Source of the DNA: Streptomyces sp. RKAG293
Lineage (GTDB): Bacteria > Actinomycetota > Actinomycetes > Streptomycetales > Streptomycetaceae
DNA: 64,000 nucleotides
Direction of reading: 5' to 3'
NCBI RefSeq assembly: GCF_023701745.1
Contig: NZ_JAJOZB010000001.1
Span: 4,904,501 to 4,968,500, forward strand
Shown here: piece by piece, positions 11,462 through 22,773 of the stretch
Layout: the number at the start of each line of letters is the position of its first letter
Numbering within the stretch: position 1 is the stretch's first letter
The notes under the pieces: model-generated
Seen by the model: only the letters and a program-made list of their open reading frames with translations
The model's database searches: none
Told to the model about the DNA's origin: nothing
Made by a program: the position numbers and the translations under genes

Positions 11462-11866
11462 TCAGGCGCTGCCCATCGCGCGGGTCAGCGCGATCTCGAT
11501 GACGACGCGGTCGGGGTTGAAGGCGGGCGTCCGCGCGTAGCGCTCACCGTAACGGCGGACGGCGTCGGCGATGCGTTCCGGATCGGTGCTGACCGTCGCG
11601 ACACCCTCCAGGGTGGCCCAGCGGCCCTTGTCGACCTGGCACGCGGCCACCCGGGCGCCGTCGGGTCCCGCGGCCAGGACGTTCGCGACCTTGCGGCTCG
11701 CCTTGTTGGTGATCACCCGGGCGAGGCCGGCCTCCGGGTCGTACGTCACGCCGACCGCGACGACATGCGGGCTGCCGTCGGGCCGTGGTGTCGTGAGGGT
11801 GCACAGGTGATATTCGCGCCAGAAGGACAGGTACGCGGATTCGGGGTTGCGTAGGTCTCGGGCCAT
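11462..11866 (-). CDS. PPOX-class flavin/F420-binding split-barrel protein
   Basis: A 134-residue protein of the pyridoxamine-5'-phosphate-oxidase fold. Motifs include LCTLTTPRPDGSPHVVAVGV, RVITNKASRKVANV and WATLEGVATV, typical of the actinobacterial F420-dependent oxidoreductase subfamily. The cofactor (FMN or F420) and substrate cannot be read from the sequence. ATG 11866 was chosen as the start of the conserved region; an upstream start would add about 12 residues. It is divergent from clpB, so its promoter region overlaps that of clpB and its HspR operator at 11891-11911. Confidence 0.8.
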   Translation of the reverse strand: MARDLRNPESAYLSFWREYHLCTLTTPRPDGSPHVVAVGVTYDPEAGLARVITNKASRKVANVLAAGPDGARVAACQVDKGRWATLEGVATVSTDPERIADAVRRYGERYARTPAFNPDRVVIEIALTRAMGSA

Positions 11867-11890
11867 GGGAATGCACGCTACCGTTCCAGG

Positions 11891-11911
11891 GTTGAGTGGC
11901 ATAGACTCAAC
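11891..11911 (+). promoter_or_regulatory. HspR operator (HAIR) of clpB
   Basis: GTTGAGT-N7-ACTCAAC is a perfect 7+7 inverted repeat and matches the HAIR consensus except for the outermost base of each arm. A further CTTGAAT half-site begins at its right edge (11911-11917). The repeat ends 30 bp before the clpB start and 25 bp from the divergent PPOX gene. HspR control of clpB is established in Streptomyces. Confidence 0.85.
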
Positions 11912-11941
11912 TTGAATGAGTGATCAGACAGGAGGTTGCAG

Positions 11942-14551
<2,610 letters not shown>

Positions 14552-14559
14552 CCAGGCCG

Positions 14560-14583
14560 CCCCCGGCGTGGATCCGCCGGGGG
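14560..14583 (+). terminator. Putative terminator after clpB
   Basis: CCCCCGGC (14560-14567) and GCCGGGGG (14576-14583) form an 8-bp GC hairpin with an 8-nt loop, starting 9 bp after the clpB stop. Confidence 0.6.
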
Positions 14584-14643
14584 TTGCCAGACCCCTCGGC
14601 GCATGGGGGAGGATGGAAGGAATCCGTACGAAGGGAACTCACG

Positions 14644-15195
14644 GTGAGCATCGATCCGTCCTCGATTCCTAATTTCGGGGGCCAGCCGGACCCCGAGCAG
14701 AACGGCCCCGCCGCCAGCGCGGTCATCCCCGACCAGGACCTGGTCAAGCAGCTGCTCGAACAGATGGAGCTGAAGTTCGTCGTCGACGACGAGGGTGACC
14801 TCGCGGCGCCGTGGGAGGAATTCCGCGCGTACTTCATGTTCCGCGGCGAGGAGGACCAGCAGATCTTCGCGGTCCGGACCTTTTACGACCGGCCGTACAC
14901 CGTCGATGACAAGCCGCAGCTGCACGAGGTCATCGACGACTGGAACCGCCGCACCCTGTGGCCGAAGGTCTACACGCACACGCACGACGACGGCTCCGTC
15001 CGTCTGATCGGCGAGGCGCAGATGCTGATCGGCCTGGGCGTCAACCTGGAGCACTTCGTCTCCAGCACGGTCAGCTGGGTACGCGCCTCGATCGAGTTCG
15101 ACAAGTGGGTCGTGGAGACCCTCGGACTCGAGAAGGACGTGGACGCCGACGGCGGCGCCAAGGGCGACGAAGGCACCAACGGCGACGACGCCTGA
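14644..15195 (+). CDS. YbjN domain protein
   Basis: A 183-residue protein of the actinobacterial YbjN family (type III secretion chaperone-like fold). The core (LVKQLLEQMELKFVVDDEGD, a beta strand with FRGEEDQQIFAVRTFYDRPY, and IDDWNRRTLWPKVYTHTHDD) has the usual YbjN layout. Its C-terminus is an acidic low-complexity tail. GTG 14644 has AAGGGAA at 14630-14636. It lies just after clpB, behind a hairpin. The molecular role of the family is not established; in other bacteria it is linked to stress and surface traits. Confidence 0.8.
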   Translation: MSIDPSSIPNFGGQPDPEQNGPAASAVIPDQDLVKQLLEQMELKFVVDDEGDLAAPWEEFRAYFMFRGEEDQQIFAVRTFYDRPYTVDDKPQLHEVIDDWNRRTLWPKVYTHTHDDGSVRLIGEAQMLIGLGVNLEHFVSSTVSWVRASIEFDKWVVETLGLEKDVDADGGAKGDEGTNGDDA

Positions 15196-15202
15196 CGCAG
15201 CC

Positions 15203-15234
15203 CGGATCTTGGATCTTGGATTGTGGATCTTGGG
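15203..15234 (+). repeat. Short GATCTTG direct repeats in an intergenic region
   Basis: In the 68-bp convergent gap between the YbjN and glycosyltransferase genes, GATCTTG occurs three times (about 15205, 15212 and 15227) interrupted by a variant GATTGTG. The stretch is AT-richer than its surroundings. No hairpin is evident. Possibly remains of a replication-slippage tract. Confidence 0.4.
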
Positions 15235-15263
15235 TTGCAGGACGCCGGATCGAAAACGCCGGA

Positions 15264-16478
15264 TCAGACCGGCGCGGAGACGACCGTCAGCAGGTACGTC
15301 CCGTAGAAGAACGAGAGCCCGGCCAGCGCGGCCACCGCTACGGCGGCGGTGCGCGGCCGGGCTTTCGCCAGTGCCAGGGCGGCCGGGATCAGCAGCGGGA
15401 AGGCCGGCAGCAGGAAGCGCGGCTTGGATCCGAAGTAGTGCGAGCCGCCCAGCGCGATGAGCACCAGCACCCCCGCGTAGACCGCGAGCGGCAGCGGGAT
15501 CCGGTCCAGCAGCGCCAGCGCGAGCAGCACCAGCGCGGCGGCGGCGATGGCGACGACCATGTAGCTCATGAGCTGGTCGCGGTCGAGGATCAGATGCCGG
15601 ACGTACTCCACGGAATTGCGGCCGAAGTCGAACTCCGAGCCCCAGCCGCGCTGCACGTCGAAGTACCCCAGCGGCCGGCCCGTCTGCAGGCCCACCCAGC
15701 CGATGTACCCGCACCAGCCCAGCGGCGCGATCAGCGCGGCCGCCCAGGCCGCCCGCTCCTGCGGCAGCCCCTCGCGGCGGCGCCGCCAGGCGTCGGCGGC
15801 GACGGTCACGCCGACGGCCGCCACCACCGCGACGCCGTTCGGGCGGGCCAGCCCGGCGAGCAGCGCCAGCACCCCCGCGGCGAGCCAGCGCCGGGTGAGC
15901 AGTGCGTGGAGCGCCCAGGCGGCGCAGGCGGTCAGCAGCGGCTCGGTGTACGCCATCGTCAGCACGACGGAGTGCGGCAGCAGCCCCCACAGCAGCACGA
16001 GGGCGATCCCGGCCCGCCGGCCGTACAGCCGCTCGCCGATCGCGTAGATCCCCCAGGCGGCCAGGGCGGCCGCGCCCCAGGAGATCAGCAGCCCGGTGTT
16101 GACCCGGCCGATGGGCAGGACGGCGGAGCCGGCCCTGATCAGCGCCGGGTAGAGCGGGAAGAACGCCAGGTCGCTGAAGCTCATCCCCTGCGTGGTGGCG
16201 GACGGGAAGAACGTCCCGTAGCCCCATTCGGCGATCCGCTCGTACCAGCGCGCGTCCCAGCTCTGCCCGAAGAGACTGCGCGGATGCAGTCCGGCGTGCA
16301 CCGCCCACGCCGTCACCAGCACGGCGCCGGCCAGCCGGGTGGCGGCGAAGAGGACCAGGGCGGGGGCGGCCCGGCGCAGCGAGCCGCGCCAGGCGAGGGC
16401 CCGGCCGGGCGGCGCGTCGGGTGCGGGGTGCGACCCGTTGGTCCGGGGGCTGGACGAGACCGGCTCGGCCGTGTGCAC
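15264..16478 (-). CDS. Integral membrane glycosyltransferase (GT-C, PIG-V/mannosyltransferase-like)
   Basis: A 404-residue polytopic membrane protein with about ten hydrophobic helices. Between helices 1 and 2 is WDARWYERIAEWGY, the acidic first-loop motif (W-D-x-x-W-Y) of PIG-V/GT39-like lipid-linked sugar transferases. Other family features are FFPLYPALIR and a SKPRFLLPAFPLL segment near the end. GTG 16478 was chosen because AAAGGAG lies 8 nt upstream; the frame stays open far beyond it without coding support. It is convergent with the YbjN gene. Sugar donor (polyprenyl-phosphate sugar) and acceptor are inferred from the family only. Confidence 0.75.
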   Translation of the reverse strand: MHTAEPVSSSPRTNGSHPAPDAPPGRALAWRGSLRRAAPALVLFAATRLAGAVLVTAWAVHAGLHPRSLFGQSWDARWYERIAEWGYGTFFPSATTQGMSFSDLAFFPLYPALIRAGSAVLPIGRVNTGLLISWGAAALAAWGIYAIGERLYGRRAGIALVLLWGLLPHSVVLTMAYTEPLLTACAAWALHALLTRRWLAAGVLALLAGLARPNGVAVVAAVGVTVAADAWRRRREGLPQERAAWAAALIAPLGWCGYIGWVGLQTGRPLGYFDVQRGWGSEFDFGRNSVEYVRHLILDRDQLMSYMVVAIAAAALVLLALALLDRIPLPLAVYAGVLVLIALGGSHYFGSKPRFLLPAFPLLIPAALALAKARPRTAAVAVAALAGLSFFYGTYLLTVVSAPV

Positions 16479-16748
16479 CGTACCGCTCCTTTCGGGCCCG
16501 GTCGGGGCGCCGTCGGGTCCGCCCGGCTCCGCTCGGAGTGGCGGGTCTGACGGTACGACTATGCGGTGATCGTCCTGAGCGGAACGTGCTCCCCGGCGCA
16601 CGCCGAGTCGCATTCCACCCGCTTGGCGGACGCCCTTGCCCGGCCCGGGGGGCAGGGGCATTCTGGATTCGAACGGTGTCGCAATAAGGCGCCGGGAAAA
16701 CATCGTTGGGCGCGGTAGCAGGGCGTCGGCTCCTCGCGGGAAGCTCGG

Positions 16749-17522
16749 ATGGTGGATTCCAAAGTCACTGAACTGATCCGGTTCCTGGTCCTGAGTGGTG
16801 GTCAGGGACCGCCACGTGACTGGACCAGGCTCTGCGCCGAGGTGCTCGGGGTCGACGGGATCGCGATCTCGGTGGCCTCGGACGGCACGGAGCTGCTGTG
16901 GTTCAGTGACGAGCGGAGCGCACGGCTGGACGATCTGCAGTTCACGCTCGGCGAGGGCCCCAGCGTGGAGGCCGCCCGGGACGGGTCGCTGAACCTGGAG
17001 TCCGATCTGGAGCGCGCGTTCGGGGAGCGCTGGCCCGCCTTCGTCCCCGCCGCGGTCGACTCCGGGGTGCTGGCGGTCTTCGCCTTCCCGCTGCGGCTCG
17101 GCGCGATCTGCTGCGGCGGGATGACGGGCCACCGGCGGCGGCCGGGACCGCTGGGCGAGCAGGCCGTCGCGGACGCGCTGACCATCGCCGACGCCATGGC
17201 CGTCTACCTGCTGGCGCTGGGGCCGCGCGAGACGGGCCCCGCCGCCCTCACCGCCGGTACCGGGTACCCGGGCGGCGTGGACGGGAACGGCGGGAACACC
17301 GGCGGCGGTCTCGGGAGCGGGTTCCTGACCGGGTTCGGGGACCTGCACCGAGCGGAGGTGCACCAGGCGGCCGGGATCAGCAGCGTCCTGCTGGACGTGC
17401 CGCTGCCGGAGGCGTTGGTGCGGCTGCGCGGGCACGCGTACGCGTCGGACCGCCCCATCCTCGATGTCGCCCGGGACATCATCGGCGACCGCCTGCGGTT
17501 GCCGCGCGACCCGGCATCGTGA
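16749..17522 (+). CDS. GAF-ANTAR domain protein (first of a pair)
   Basis: A 257-residue putative signal-responsive RNA-binding antiterminator. Residues about 15-160 form a GAF-like domain (LCAEVLGVDGIAISVASDGT, FTLGEGPSVEAARDG, GVLAVFAFPLRLGAI). A Gly-rich linker follows, and then an ANTAR helix bundle at the C-terminus (VHQAAGISSVLL, PEALVRLRGHAYASDRPILD, VARDIIGDRL). ATG 16749 and GTG 16752 are adjacent possible starts with a weak GGGAAG upstream. A second GAF-ANTAR gene follows 150 bp downstream. Ligand and RNA targets are unknown. Confidence 0.8.
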   Translation: MVDSKVTELIRFLVLSGGQGPPRDWTRLCAEVLGVDGIAISVASDGTELLWFSDERSARLDDLQFTLGEGPSVEAARDGSLNLESDLERAFGERWPAFVPAAVDSGVLAVFAFPLRLGAICCGGMTGHRRRPGPLGEQAVADALTIADAMAVYLLALGPRETGPAALTAGTGYPGGVDGNGGNTGGGLGSGFLTGFGDLHRAEVHQAAGISSVLLDVPLPEALVRLRGHAYASDRPILDVARDIIGDRLRLPRDPAS

Positions 17523-17672
17523 AGGACCGGGCGGGAAGGCGACAGGACGGAGCGGGCCGGGGCGGAACGGGGACGAGGCGGAGCGGGGATGGGGCGGAGC
17601 GCGACTGGGCGGGACGGGACGGCGCACGGTACGGCTTCGGAACCACGTTCGGCGGCAGAAAGGCAGGCGGTC

Positions 17673-18389
17673 ATGGATCGCGAACAACGGCTGGCCGACA
17701 CCTTCGTCGGGTTGGCGGACACGCTGATCGACGACTTCGACATCATCGAGTTCCTCCATCAGCTGTCCACCCGGTGCGTGGAGCTGCTGGAGGTGTCGGC
17801 CGCCGCGATCATGCTCGCGCTGCCCGGCGCCGATCTGCAGCCGGCCGCCGCCTCCGACGACCGCGCCGACCTCTCCGATCTGCTGGCGCTGAACCAGCGC
17901 GAGGGCCCCGCGCTGGACTGCTACCGCACCGGATCACCGGTCGGGCCGTTCGACGTCTCCCGCTCGACGCCGCAGTGGCCGGGCTTCGCCGGCCAGGCCC
18001 GCCGCGCGGGATACGGCGTGGTCTGCGCGCTGCCGCTGCGGCTGCGGCGCGAGGTGATCGGCTCGCTGCTCCTGCTGCGCGCCGGCGCGACACCGCTGGA
18101 CAGCGCCGACGTCCGGCTGGCGCAGGCCCTTGCCGACGCCGCCACGATCGGCATCCTGCACCAGCAGACGCTGCACCGGCACGCCGCGCTCACCGCCCAG
18201 CTGCACACCGCGCTGCACAGCCGCATAGCGATCGAACAGGCCAAGGGCGTGCTGGCCGCCCGCTGGGGGACCACCGTGGACGAGGCCTTCAACGCGATGC
18301 GCCGCCATGCCCGCACCCAGCGCCGGCTGCTCAGCGATGTCGCTCACGACATCGTCAACGGCGGATTCCAGCCGGACCGGGTCGAGTAG
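17673..18389 (+). CDS. GAF-ANTAR domain protein (second of a pair)
   Basis: A 238-residue protein with an N-terminal GAF domain (LHQLSTRCVELLEVSAAAIM, LNQREGPALDCYRTG, YGVVCALPLRLRREVIGSLL). The C-terminal ANTAR domain is canonical (SRIAIEQAKGVLAARWG, VDEAFNAMRRHARTQRRLL, VAHDIVNG). ATG 17673 begins the conserved region with AAAGGCAGG upstream; longer in-frame starts lack support. Family members bind paired RNA hairpins to prevent termination. The gene forms a tandem pair with 16749, and the two proteins might respond to different signals. Confidence 0.85.
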   Translation: MDREQRLADTFVGLADTLIDDFDIIEFLHQLSTRCVELLEVSAAAIMLALPGADLQPAAASDDRADLSDLLALNQREGPALDCYRTGSPVGPFDVSRSTPQWPGFAGQARRAGYGVVCALPLRLRREVIGSLLLLRAGATPLDSADVRLAQALADAATIGILHQQTLHRHAALTAQLHTALHSRIAIEQAKGVLAARWGTTVDEAFNAMRRHARTQRRLLSDVAHDIVNGGFQPDRVE

Positions 18390-18489
18390 CCCCCAGCGCA
18401 CCCCGTCTCCCCCTGCCACCGTCCCCCGCCGCATATCGTGAGCCTCCTGTGGTGGGCCCAGCGAACTGGCTCAGGGAAATGGGGAACGC

Positions 18490-19656
18490 ATGGGTGAGTG
18501 GAGTCCGGCCGCGCGGGTGCGGGGCGTCGGAACGTCGATCTTCACCGAGATGACGGAGCTGGCCAGAAGGACCGGGGCCGTCAATCTGGGGCAGGGGGTG
18601 CCGGAGCTGGCCAGTCCCGCGACGCTGCTCAAGGACGTGGCCGAGGCCGTGCTCGCGGGCAACAACCAGTACCCGCCCGCCACCGGCTTCCCCGCGCTCC
18701 GCACCGCCGTCGCCGAACACCAGCTGCGGCGCTACGGGCTCGACTACCGGCCGGACGGCGAGGTGCTGGTCACCACCGGCGCCACCGAGGCCATCGCGGC
18801 GGCGCTGCTCGCGTTCTGCGACCCCGGGGACGAGGTCCTGGCCTTCGACCCCTGCTACGACGCCTATCCCGCCGCCGCCCGGCTCAGCGGCGCCACGCTG
18901 GTCGGCGTCCCGCTGGAGGCCGACGGCGACGGCTTCGTGATGAACGCCGACGCGCTGCGCGCCGCCGTGACGCCCAGAACCCGCGTCCTGGTGCTCAACA
19001 CCCCGCACAACCCGATGGGCAAGGTGTTCACGGCCGCGGAACTCGACGCGATCGCCGACGTCTGCCGGGAACACTCGCTCATCGTGGTAACCGACGAGGT
19101 GTACGAGCACCTGGTCTACGACGAGACCCCGCACCGGACGATCGCGGCGCTGCCCGGCATGCGGGAGCGGACGCTGATCATCTCCTCGGCGGGCAAGACC
19201 TTCAACGTCACCGGCTGGAAGATCGGCTGGATCTGCGGACCCGCGCCGCTCGTCGCCGCCGCCGGCTCCGTCAAGCAGTTCCTCACCTACGCCTCCGGCA
19301 CCCCGTACCAGGAGGCGCTGGCCCGGATGCTCGGCTCCGTCGAGGAGTGGGCGGCGGAGCTGCGCGGCACCCTGCGCACCAACCGCGATCTGCTGAGCGA
19401 CGGCCTGAAGCGGGCCGGGCTGCGCCCGTACCGCGCGGAGGCCGGGTACTTCCTGCAGGCGGACGTACGGCCCTGGGGCTACACGGACGGCGTCACGTTC
19501 TGCCGGGAACTGCCGGAGCGGGCGGGCGTCGTCGCCATTCCGACGTCGGCCTTCTACCAGGGGCAGGACGCCCCTTCCTGGCTGGTCCGATTTTCCTTCT
19601 GCAAGCGCGAGGAATCGGTACGTACCGCCGTCGACCAGCTGGTGCGGGCCCGCTGA
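18490..19656 (+). CDS. Class I/II PLP-dependent aminotransferase
   Basis: A 388-residue fold-type I aminotransferase. The PLP lysine is in SSAGKTFNVTGWKIGW; VLNTPHNPMGKVF and VVTDEVYEHLVYD carry the conserved Asn and Asp, and an Arg in VRFSFCKREE should bind the substrate carboxylate. The pattern (NLGQGVPE, NNQYPPATGFPALR, SAGKTFNVTGWK) resembles the kynurenine/methionine/glutamine aminotransferase group (YbdL, KAT). A GGGGAA stretch precedes the ATG. The kynurenine operon is 9.6 kb downstream, so kynurenine is a possible but unproved substrate. Confidence 0.88.
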   Translation: MGEWSPAARVRGVGTSIFTEMTELARRTGAVNLGQGVPELASPATLLKDVAEAVLAGNNQYPPATGFPALRTAVAEHQLRRYGLDYRPDGEVLVTTGATEAIAAALLAFCDPGDEVLAFDPCYDAYPAAARLSGATLVGVPLEADGDGFVMNADALRAAVTPRTRVLVLNTPHNPMGKVFTAAELDAIADVCREHSLIVVTDEVYEHLVYDETPHRTIAALPGMRERTLIISSAGKTFNVTGWKIGWICGPAPLVAAAGSVKQFLTYASGTPYQEALARMLGSVEEWAAELRGTLRTNRDLLSDGLKRAGLRPYRAEAGYFLQADVRPWGYTDGVTFCRELPERAGVVAIPTSAFYQGQDAPSWLVRFSFCKREESVRTAVDQLVRAR

Positions 19657-19765
19657 GAAGTTTTCGAACCTCTGGACTTCCTCAACTCTGCTTTCGAGCC
19701 GATTCGGCGGGGGCATCACCGTCGCACGAACACAATCACAGCTCAGGAAGACGGGGGCGGGGAAG

Positions 19766-20086
19766 ATGCGTGCATTCCTCATTGGTCTGGTCGCGGTAGT
19801 GGTCATCATCGCCATAGCGGTGCAACTGCAGCGCCGGAGCCGATCGGTGAACCTGTGCAAGGGACGGGGCCGCGGACGGGGCCGGGCGGGCGCGGGCAGC
19901 GCGAGCGCCACGGCGGGAGGCGGCAGCTGGTGGGCCTTCAGCGGCTCGGACGGGGGCGGCTCCGGGGGCGGCCACCACGGCGGAGGCGGTCACCACTCCT
20001 GTGGCGGCGGGCATTCCTGTGGCGGCGGTTCGTCGTGTGGCGGGGGTTCCTCCTGCGGAGGAGGCGGCGGCTGCGGCAGCAGTTGA
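19766..20086 (+). CDS. Small membrane protein with Cys/Gly/His-rich repeats
   Basis: A 106-residue protein. Residues 4-21 form one hydrophobic helix (FLIGLVAVVVIIAIAVQL), followed by an Arg-rich stretch. The last 50 residues are almost only Gly, Ser, Cys and His, with the unit SCGGG repeated about five times after HHGGGGHH. GGGGCGGGGAAG precedes the ATG. The composition would suit metal binding or disulfide cross-linking at the membrane. I do not recognise a named family, though similar Gly-Cys-rich tails occur at the ends of actinobacterial TIGR04222-type membrane proteins. The orientation of the tail is uncertain. Confidence 0.65.
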   Translation: MRAFLIGLVAVVVIIAIAVQLQRRSRSVNLCKGRGRGRGRAGAGSASATAGGGSWWAFSGSDGGGSGGGHHGGGGHHSCGGGHSCGGGSSCGGGSSCGGGGGCGSS

Positions 20087-20358
20087 TCGGTGGAATTGCA
20101 TGTGGCCCATGCCCATTCGCATATGCGCCCGGTGGAACTGTCACCCGCCGGGCGCAGTTGTGGTGAACACCTGAACCGATATGCGCTCCTGGGGATGTAA
20201 AGCGCGTGAAGATGGGTAAAAAGGCTGAAGGCACCCGGCGTTTCATGATTCCGTATCTACCGGACCCCACGTGGGCGCGAGCCGACGTACGTTCCCGCCA
20301 GATCCACCAACAGGTGCGGGTCGGCCCATCATCCATTGCGTGCTTGCGGAGCCGACCC

Positions 20359-20880
20359 ATGCTCACCACTCTCCAGACCGCTTACACCGATACCCGTGCC
20401 GGAGACCTGGCCTGGTGCCTGGGCAGGGAAGCGCTGCCCGCGCTCGCCGTGCTCGACCTCCAGCTCAGCGGCGCGGACCAGCCCCCCGTGCAGGTGCAGA
20501 TGCGCCTGCTCGGTGCCTCCCACCAGGTACTCATCGAATCCGAGGCCGGCGGTTGTTCGGAAACCGTCGCCTGCATCCCGGGAAGTCAGACTCCGCTCCC
20601 TTTTGGCGTCGCCAAACGGATCGGCACATGGGACTACGAATTCGCGGCGCGCGTCGAGACGTTGTCGCGCGGCTCCTTCGCGGGCCGGGCGCAGGAACTG
20701 CTCGCGCTGGTCGCGGATCATCCGCACGGTCTCGCGGGAACGTTTCCCGGGGATCCGCACGCGTTCACCGCGATGCTCGTCCAGCACAGCGAGGGCAGCG
20801 TCCGCTGGCGCACCTGGCACGCCTATCCCCAGGAAGGGCGGTTGGTGGCGACCAGGTCGCGCGTCAGTGCCCTTCCGTAG
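20359..20880 (+). CDS. DUF2617 family protein
   Basis: A 173-residue protein that matches the actinobacterial DUF2617 family. It starts MLTTLQTAYTDTRAGDLAW and contains LQLSGADQPPVQVQMRLLGA, LIESEAGGCSETVACIPG and RWRTWHAYPQ. Many such proteins are encoded directly before the polyamine-synthase-like gene, as here (21049). ATG 20359 is the start of the conserved block; the frame is open upstream to 20206 but that part shows no conserved features. No enzymatic motif is evident. The 272 bp before it holds no other gene I can support. Confidence 0.75.
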   Translation: MLTTLQTAYTDTRAGDLAWCLGREALPALAVLDLQLSGADQPPVQVQMRLLGASHQVLIESEAGGCSETVACIPGSQTPLPFGVAKRIGTWDYEFAARVETLSRGSFAGRAQELLALVADHPHGLAGTFPGDPHAFTAMLVQHSEGSVRWRTWHAYPQEGRLVATRSRVSALP

Positions 20881-21048
20881 CGGTACGGCGGGCGGGCCGT
20901 GGGCGGAGTGCGCTGCGGCGCGAGCGCTCGGAGCGCACTTTTGCGAGCCGTGGTGGTACTCATCGCGCCCTCAAGTGACGTCAAGTGCCCTCAAAATGCA
21001 CCCCTGTGGGTGACAAATGCGACCGCAAGCCTGACATAGCGTTCATTC

Positions 21049-22638
21049 ATGATCGACCAGTCAAGCCGCCGGTCCGCCGTGCGGCTCCCCGTACCGGTCG
21101 GCCCGGCCCGTGCACTGGTCCTCGCCGCCGTCTTCGTCTGCGCCGCCTGCGGCCTGATCTACGAGCTCGAACTCGTCGCGCTCGCCTCGTACCTGGTCGG
21201 TGACTCCGTCACCCAGGCCTCCGTCATCCTCTCGGTGATGGTCTTCGCCATGGGCGTCGGCTCCCTGCTCGCCAAGCGGATACGGTGCGTCGCGGCCGTC
21301 GGGTTCGCGGGTGTGGAGGCGGCGCTCGCGCTGGTCGGCGGCCTCTCGGTGATGGCGCTGTACGCGTGCTTCGCCTGGTTCGGCATGGCGCGTCCGGCGA
21401 TGATCGGCTGCGCGTTCGCCATCGGCGTGCTGATCGGCGCCGAGATCCCGCTGCTCATGACGCTCATCCAGCGGATCCGCCGGCAGGACGCGAGCGGCGC
21501 CGTCGCCGATCTCTTCGCCGCGGACTACGTCGGCGCGCTGGCCGGCGGACTCGCCTTCCCGTTCCTGCTGCTGCCGGCGTTCGGCCAGCTCACCGGCGCG
21601 CTGGTCACCGGCGCGGTGAACGCGGTCGCCGGCGCCGCGATGGTGCTGTGGCTGTTCCGCAACGACCTCACCCCGAGTGCCCGCAACTGGCTGCTCGTCG
21701 CCAACCTCGGCGTGCTGGCGGTGCTCGGCGGCGCCGCCCTCACGGCCGGCCCGTTCGAACAGGCCGCGCGGCGCGCGGTGTACGGCGGCGATGTGCGCGT
21801 CGCCGAACAGACCGATGTGCAGGAGATAGTCCTCACCGGGGGCTCCGGCGCCCCCGTCCAGCTGTTCTTCGACGGGCGGCTGCGGGTCTGCGGAGCCGAC
21901 GAGTTCCGGTACCACGAGGCGCTGGTGCACCCGGCGATGGCCGGCCGGCACTCGCACGTCCTCATCCTCGGCGGCGGCGACGGCCTCGCCCTGCGCGAGG
22001 TGCTCCGGTACCCGGACGTCACGTCGGTGACCGTCGTGGACCTGGACGGCGAGCTCGTCCGGCTCGCCCGCACGGACGCCGACCTCGTCGCCCTCAACCG
22101 GCACGCCTACGCCGATCCGCGGGTCCACACCGTCACCGCCGACGCCTTCGACTGGCTCCGGGCCGGCCGCCCGGGGCCGTACGACGTGATCCTCGCCGAT
22201 CTGCCCGACCCCGGGATCTCGCGCAGCGCGAAGCTGTACTCCGAGGAGTTCTACGGACTGGCGGGCCGCGCGCTGGCCCGGGACGGCCGGCTCGCCGTCC
22301 ACGCCGGCTCGCCGAGCGCGGCCCGGCACACCTACTGGACGATCGACGCGACGCTGCGGGCCACCGGGCTGCTCACCGTGCCGTATCTGACCGGCGGGCG
22401 GGACTGCGGGCCCCCGTCGGGGCCCGACCGCTGGTCCGGCAGGACGGGTGACGGTCCCACCGACTGGGGCTTCGTGCTGGCCTCGCGCGTCCAGCCGGAG
22501 CTGCGCCTCGCCCCGGACGCGCCACCGCTGCGCTCACTGACCCCGGCGGCCCTGCGGTCGCTGCGCGAGGCCGCCTGGGCCTCCCGCGAGAGCGGACTCG
22601 CGCCTTCCACGCTGATGCGGCCGCGGGTGGGGGGGTGA
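21049..22638 (+). CDS. Membrane-bound polyamine aminopropyltransferase (spermidine synthase-like)
   Basis: A 529-residue fusion. Residues about 20-240 hold seven hydrophobic helices, and residues 260-500 form a spermidine-synthase-type methyltransferase fold. The SAM-site glycine motif is HVLILGGGDGLALREVL, followed by VTVVDLDGELVRLAR (acidic ribose ligand). DVILADLPDPG carries the catalytic-type Asp, and KLYSEEFYGLA is the spermidine synthase signature. The ATG follows a TAGCGT -10 box (21037-21042) by 6 nt without a Shine-Dalgarno, so it is probably leaderless. The polyamine substrate is inferred. It follows the DUF2617 gene, its usual neighbour. Confidence 0.85.
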   Translation: MIDQSSRRSAVRLPVPVGPARALVLAAVFVCAACGLIYELELVALASYLVGDSVTQASVILSVMVFAMGVGSLLAKRIRCVAAVGFAGVEAALALVGGLSVMALYACFAWFGMARPAMIGCAFAIGVLIGAEIPLLMTLIQRIRRQDASGAVADLFAADYVGALAGGLAFPFLLLPAFGQLTGALVTGAVNAVAGAAMVLWLFRNDLTPSARNWLLVANLGVLAVLGGAALTAGPFEQAARRAVYGGDVRVAEQTDVQEIVLTGGSGAPVQLFFDGRLRVCGADEFRYHEALVHPAMAGRHSHVLILGGGDGLALREVLRYPDVTSVTVVDLDGELVRLARTDADLVALNRHAYADPRVHTVTADAFDWLRAGRPGPYDVILADLPDPGISRSAKLYSEEFYGLAGRALARDGRLAVHAGSPSAARHTYWTIDATLRATGLLTVPYLTGGRDCGPPSGPDRWSGRTGDGPTDWGFVLASRVQPELRLAPDAPPLRSLTPAALRSLREAAWASRESGLAPSTLMRPRVGG

Positions 22639-22773
22639 GGGGGTGGGGGCACGGTTCCGCGCCTGCTGCCGGGGCCGGTTCCGGTCCGGCCCGGAGGCGT
22701 GGCTCGGGCCCGCGCCCGGTCCGGCCGGTGCGACCCGGTGACCTGGGCGGCCGACGGTCGGTAGGCTCCCCGC

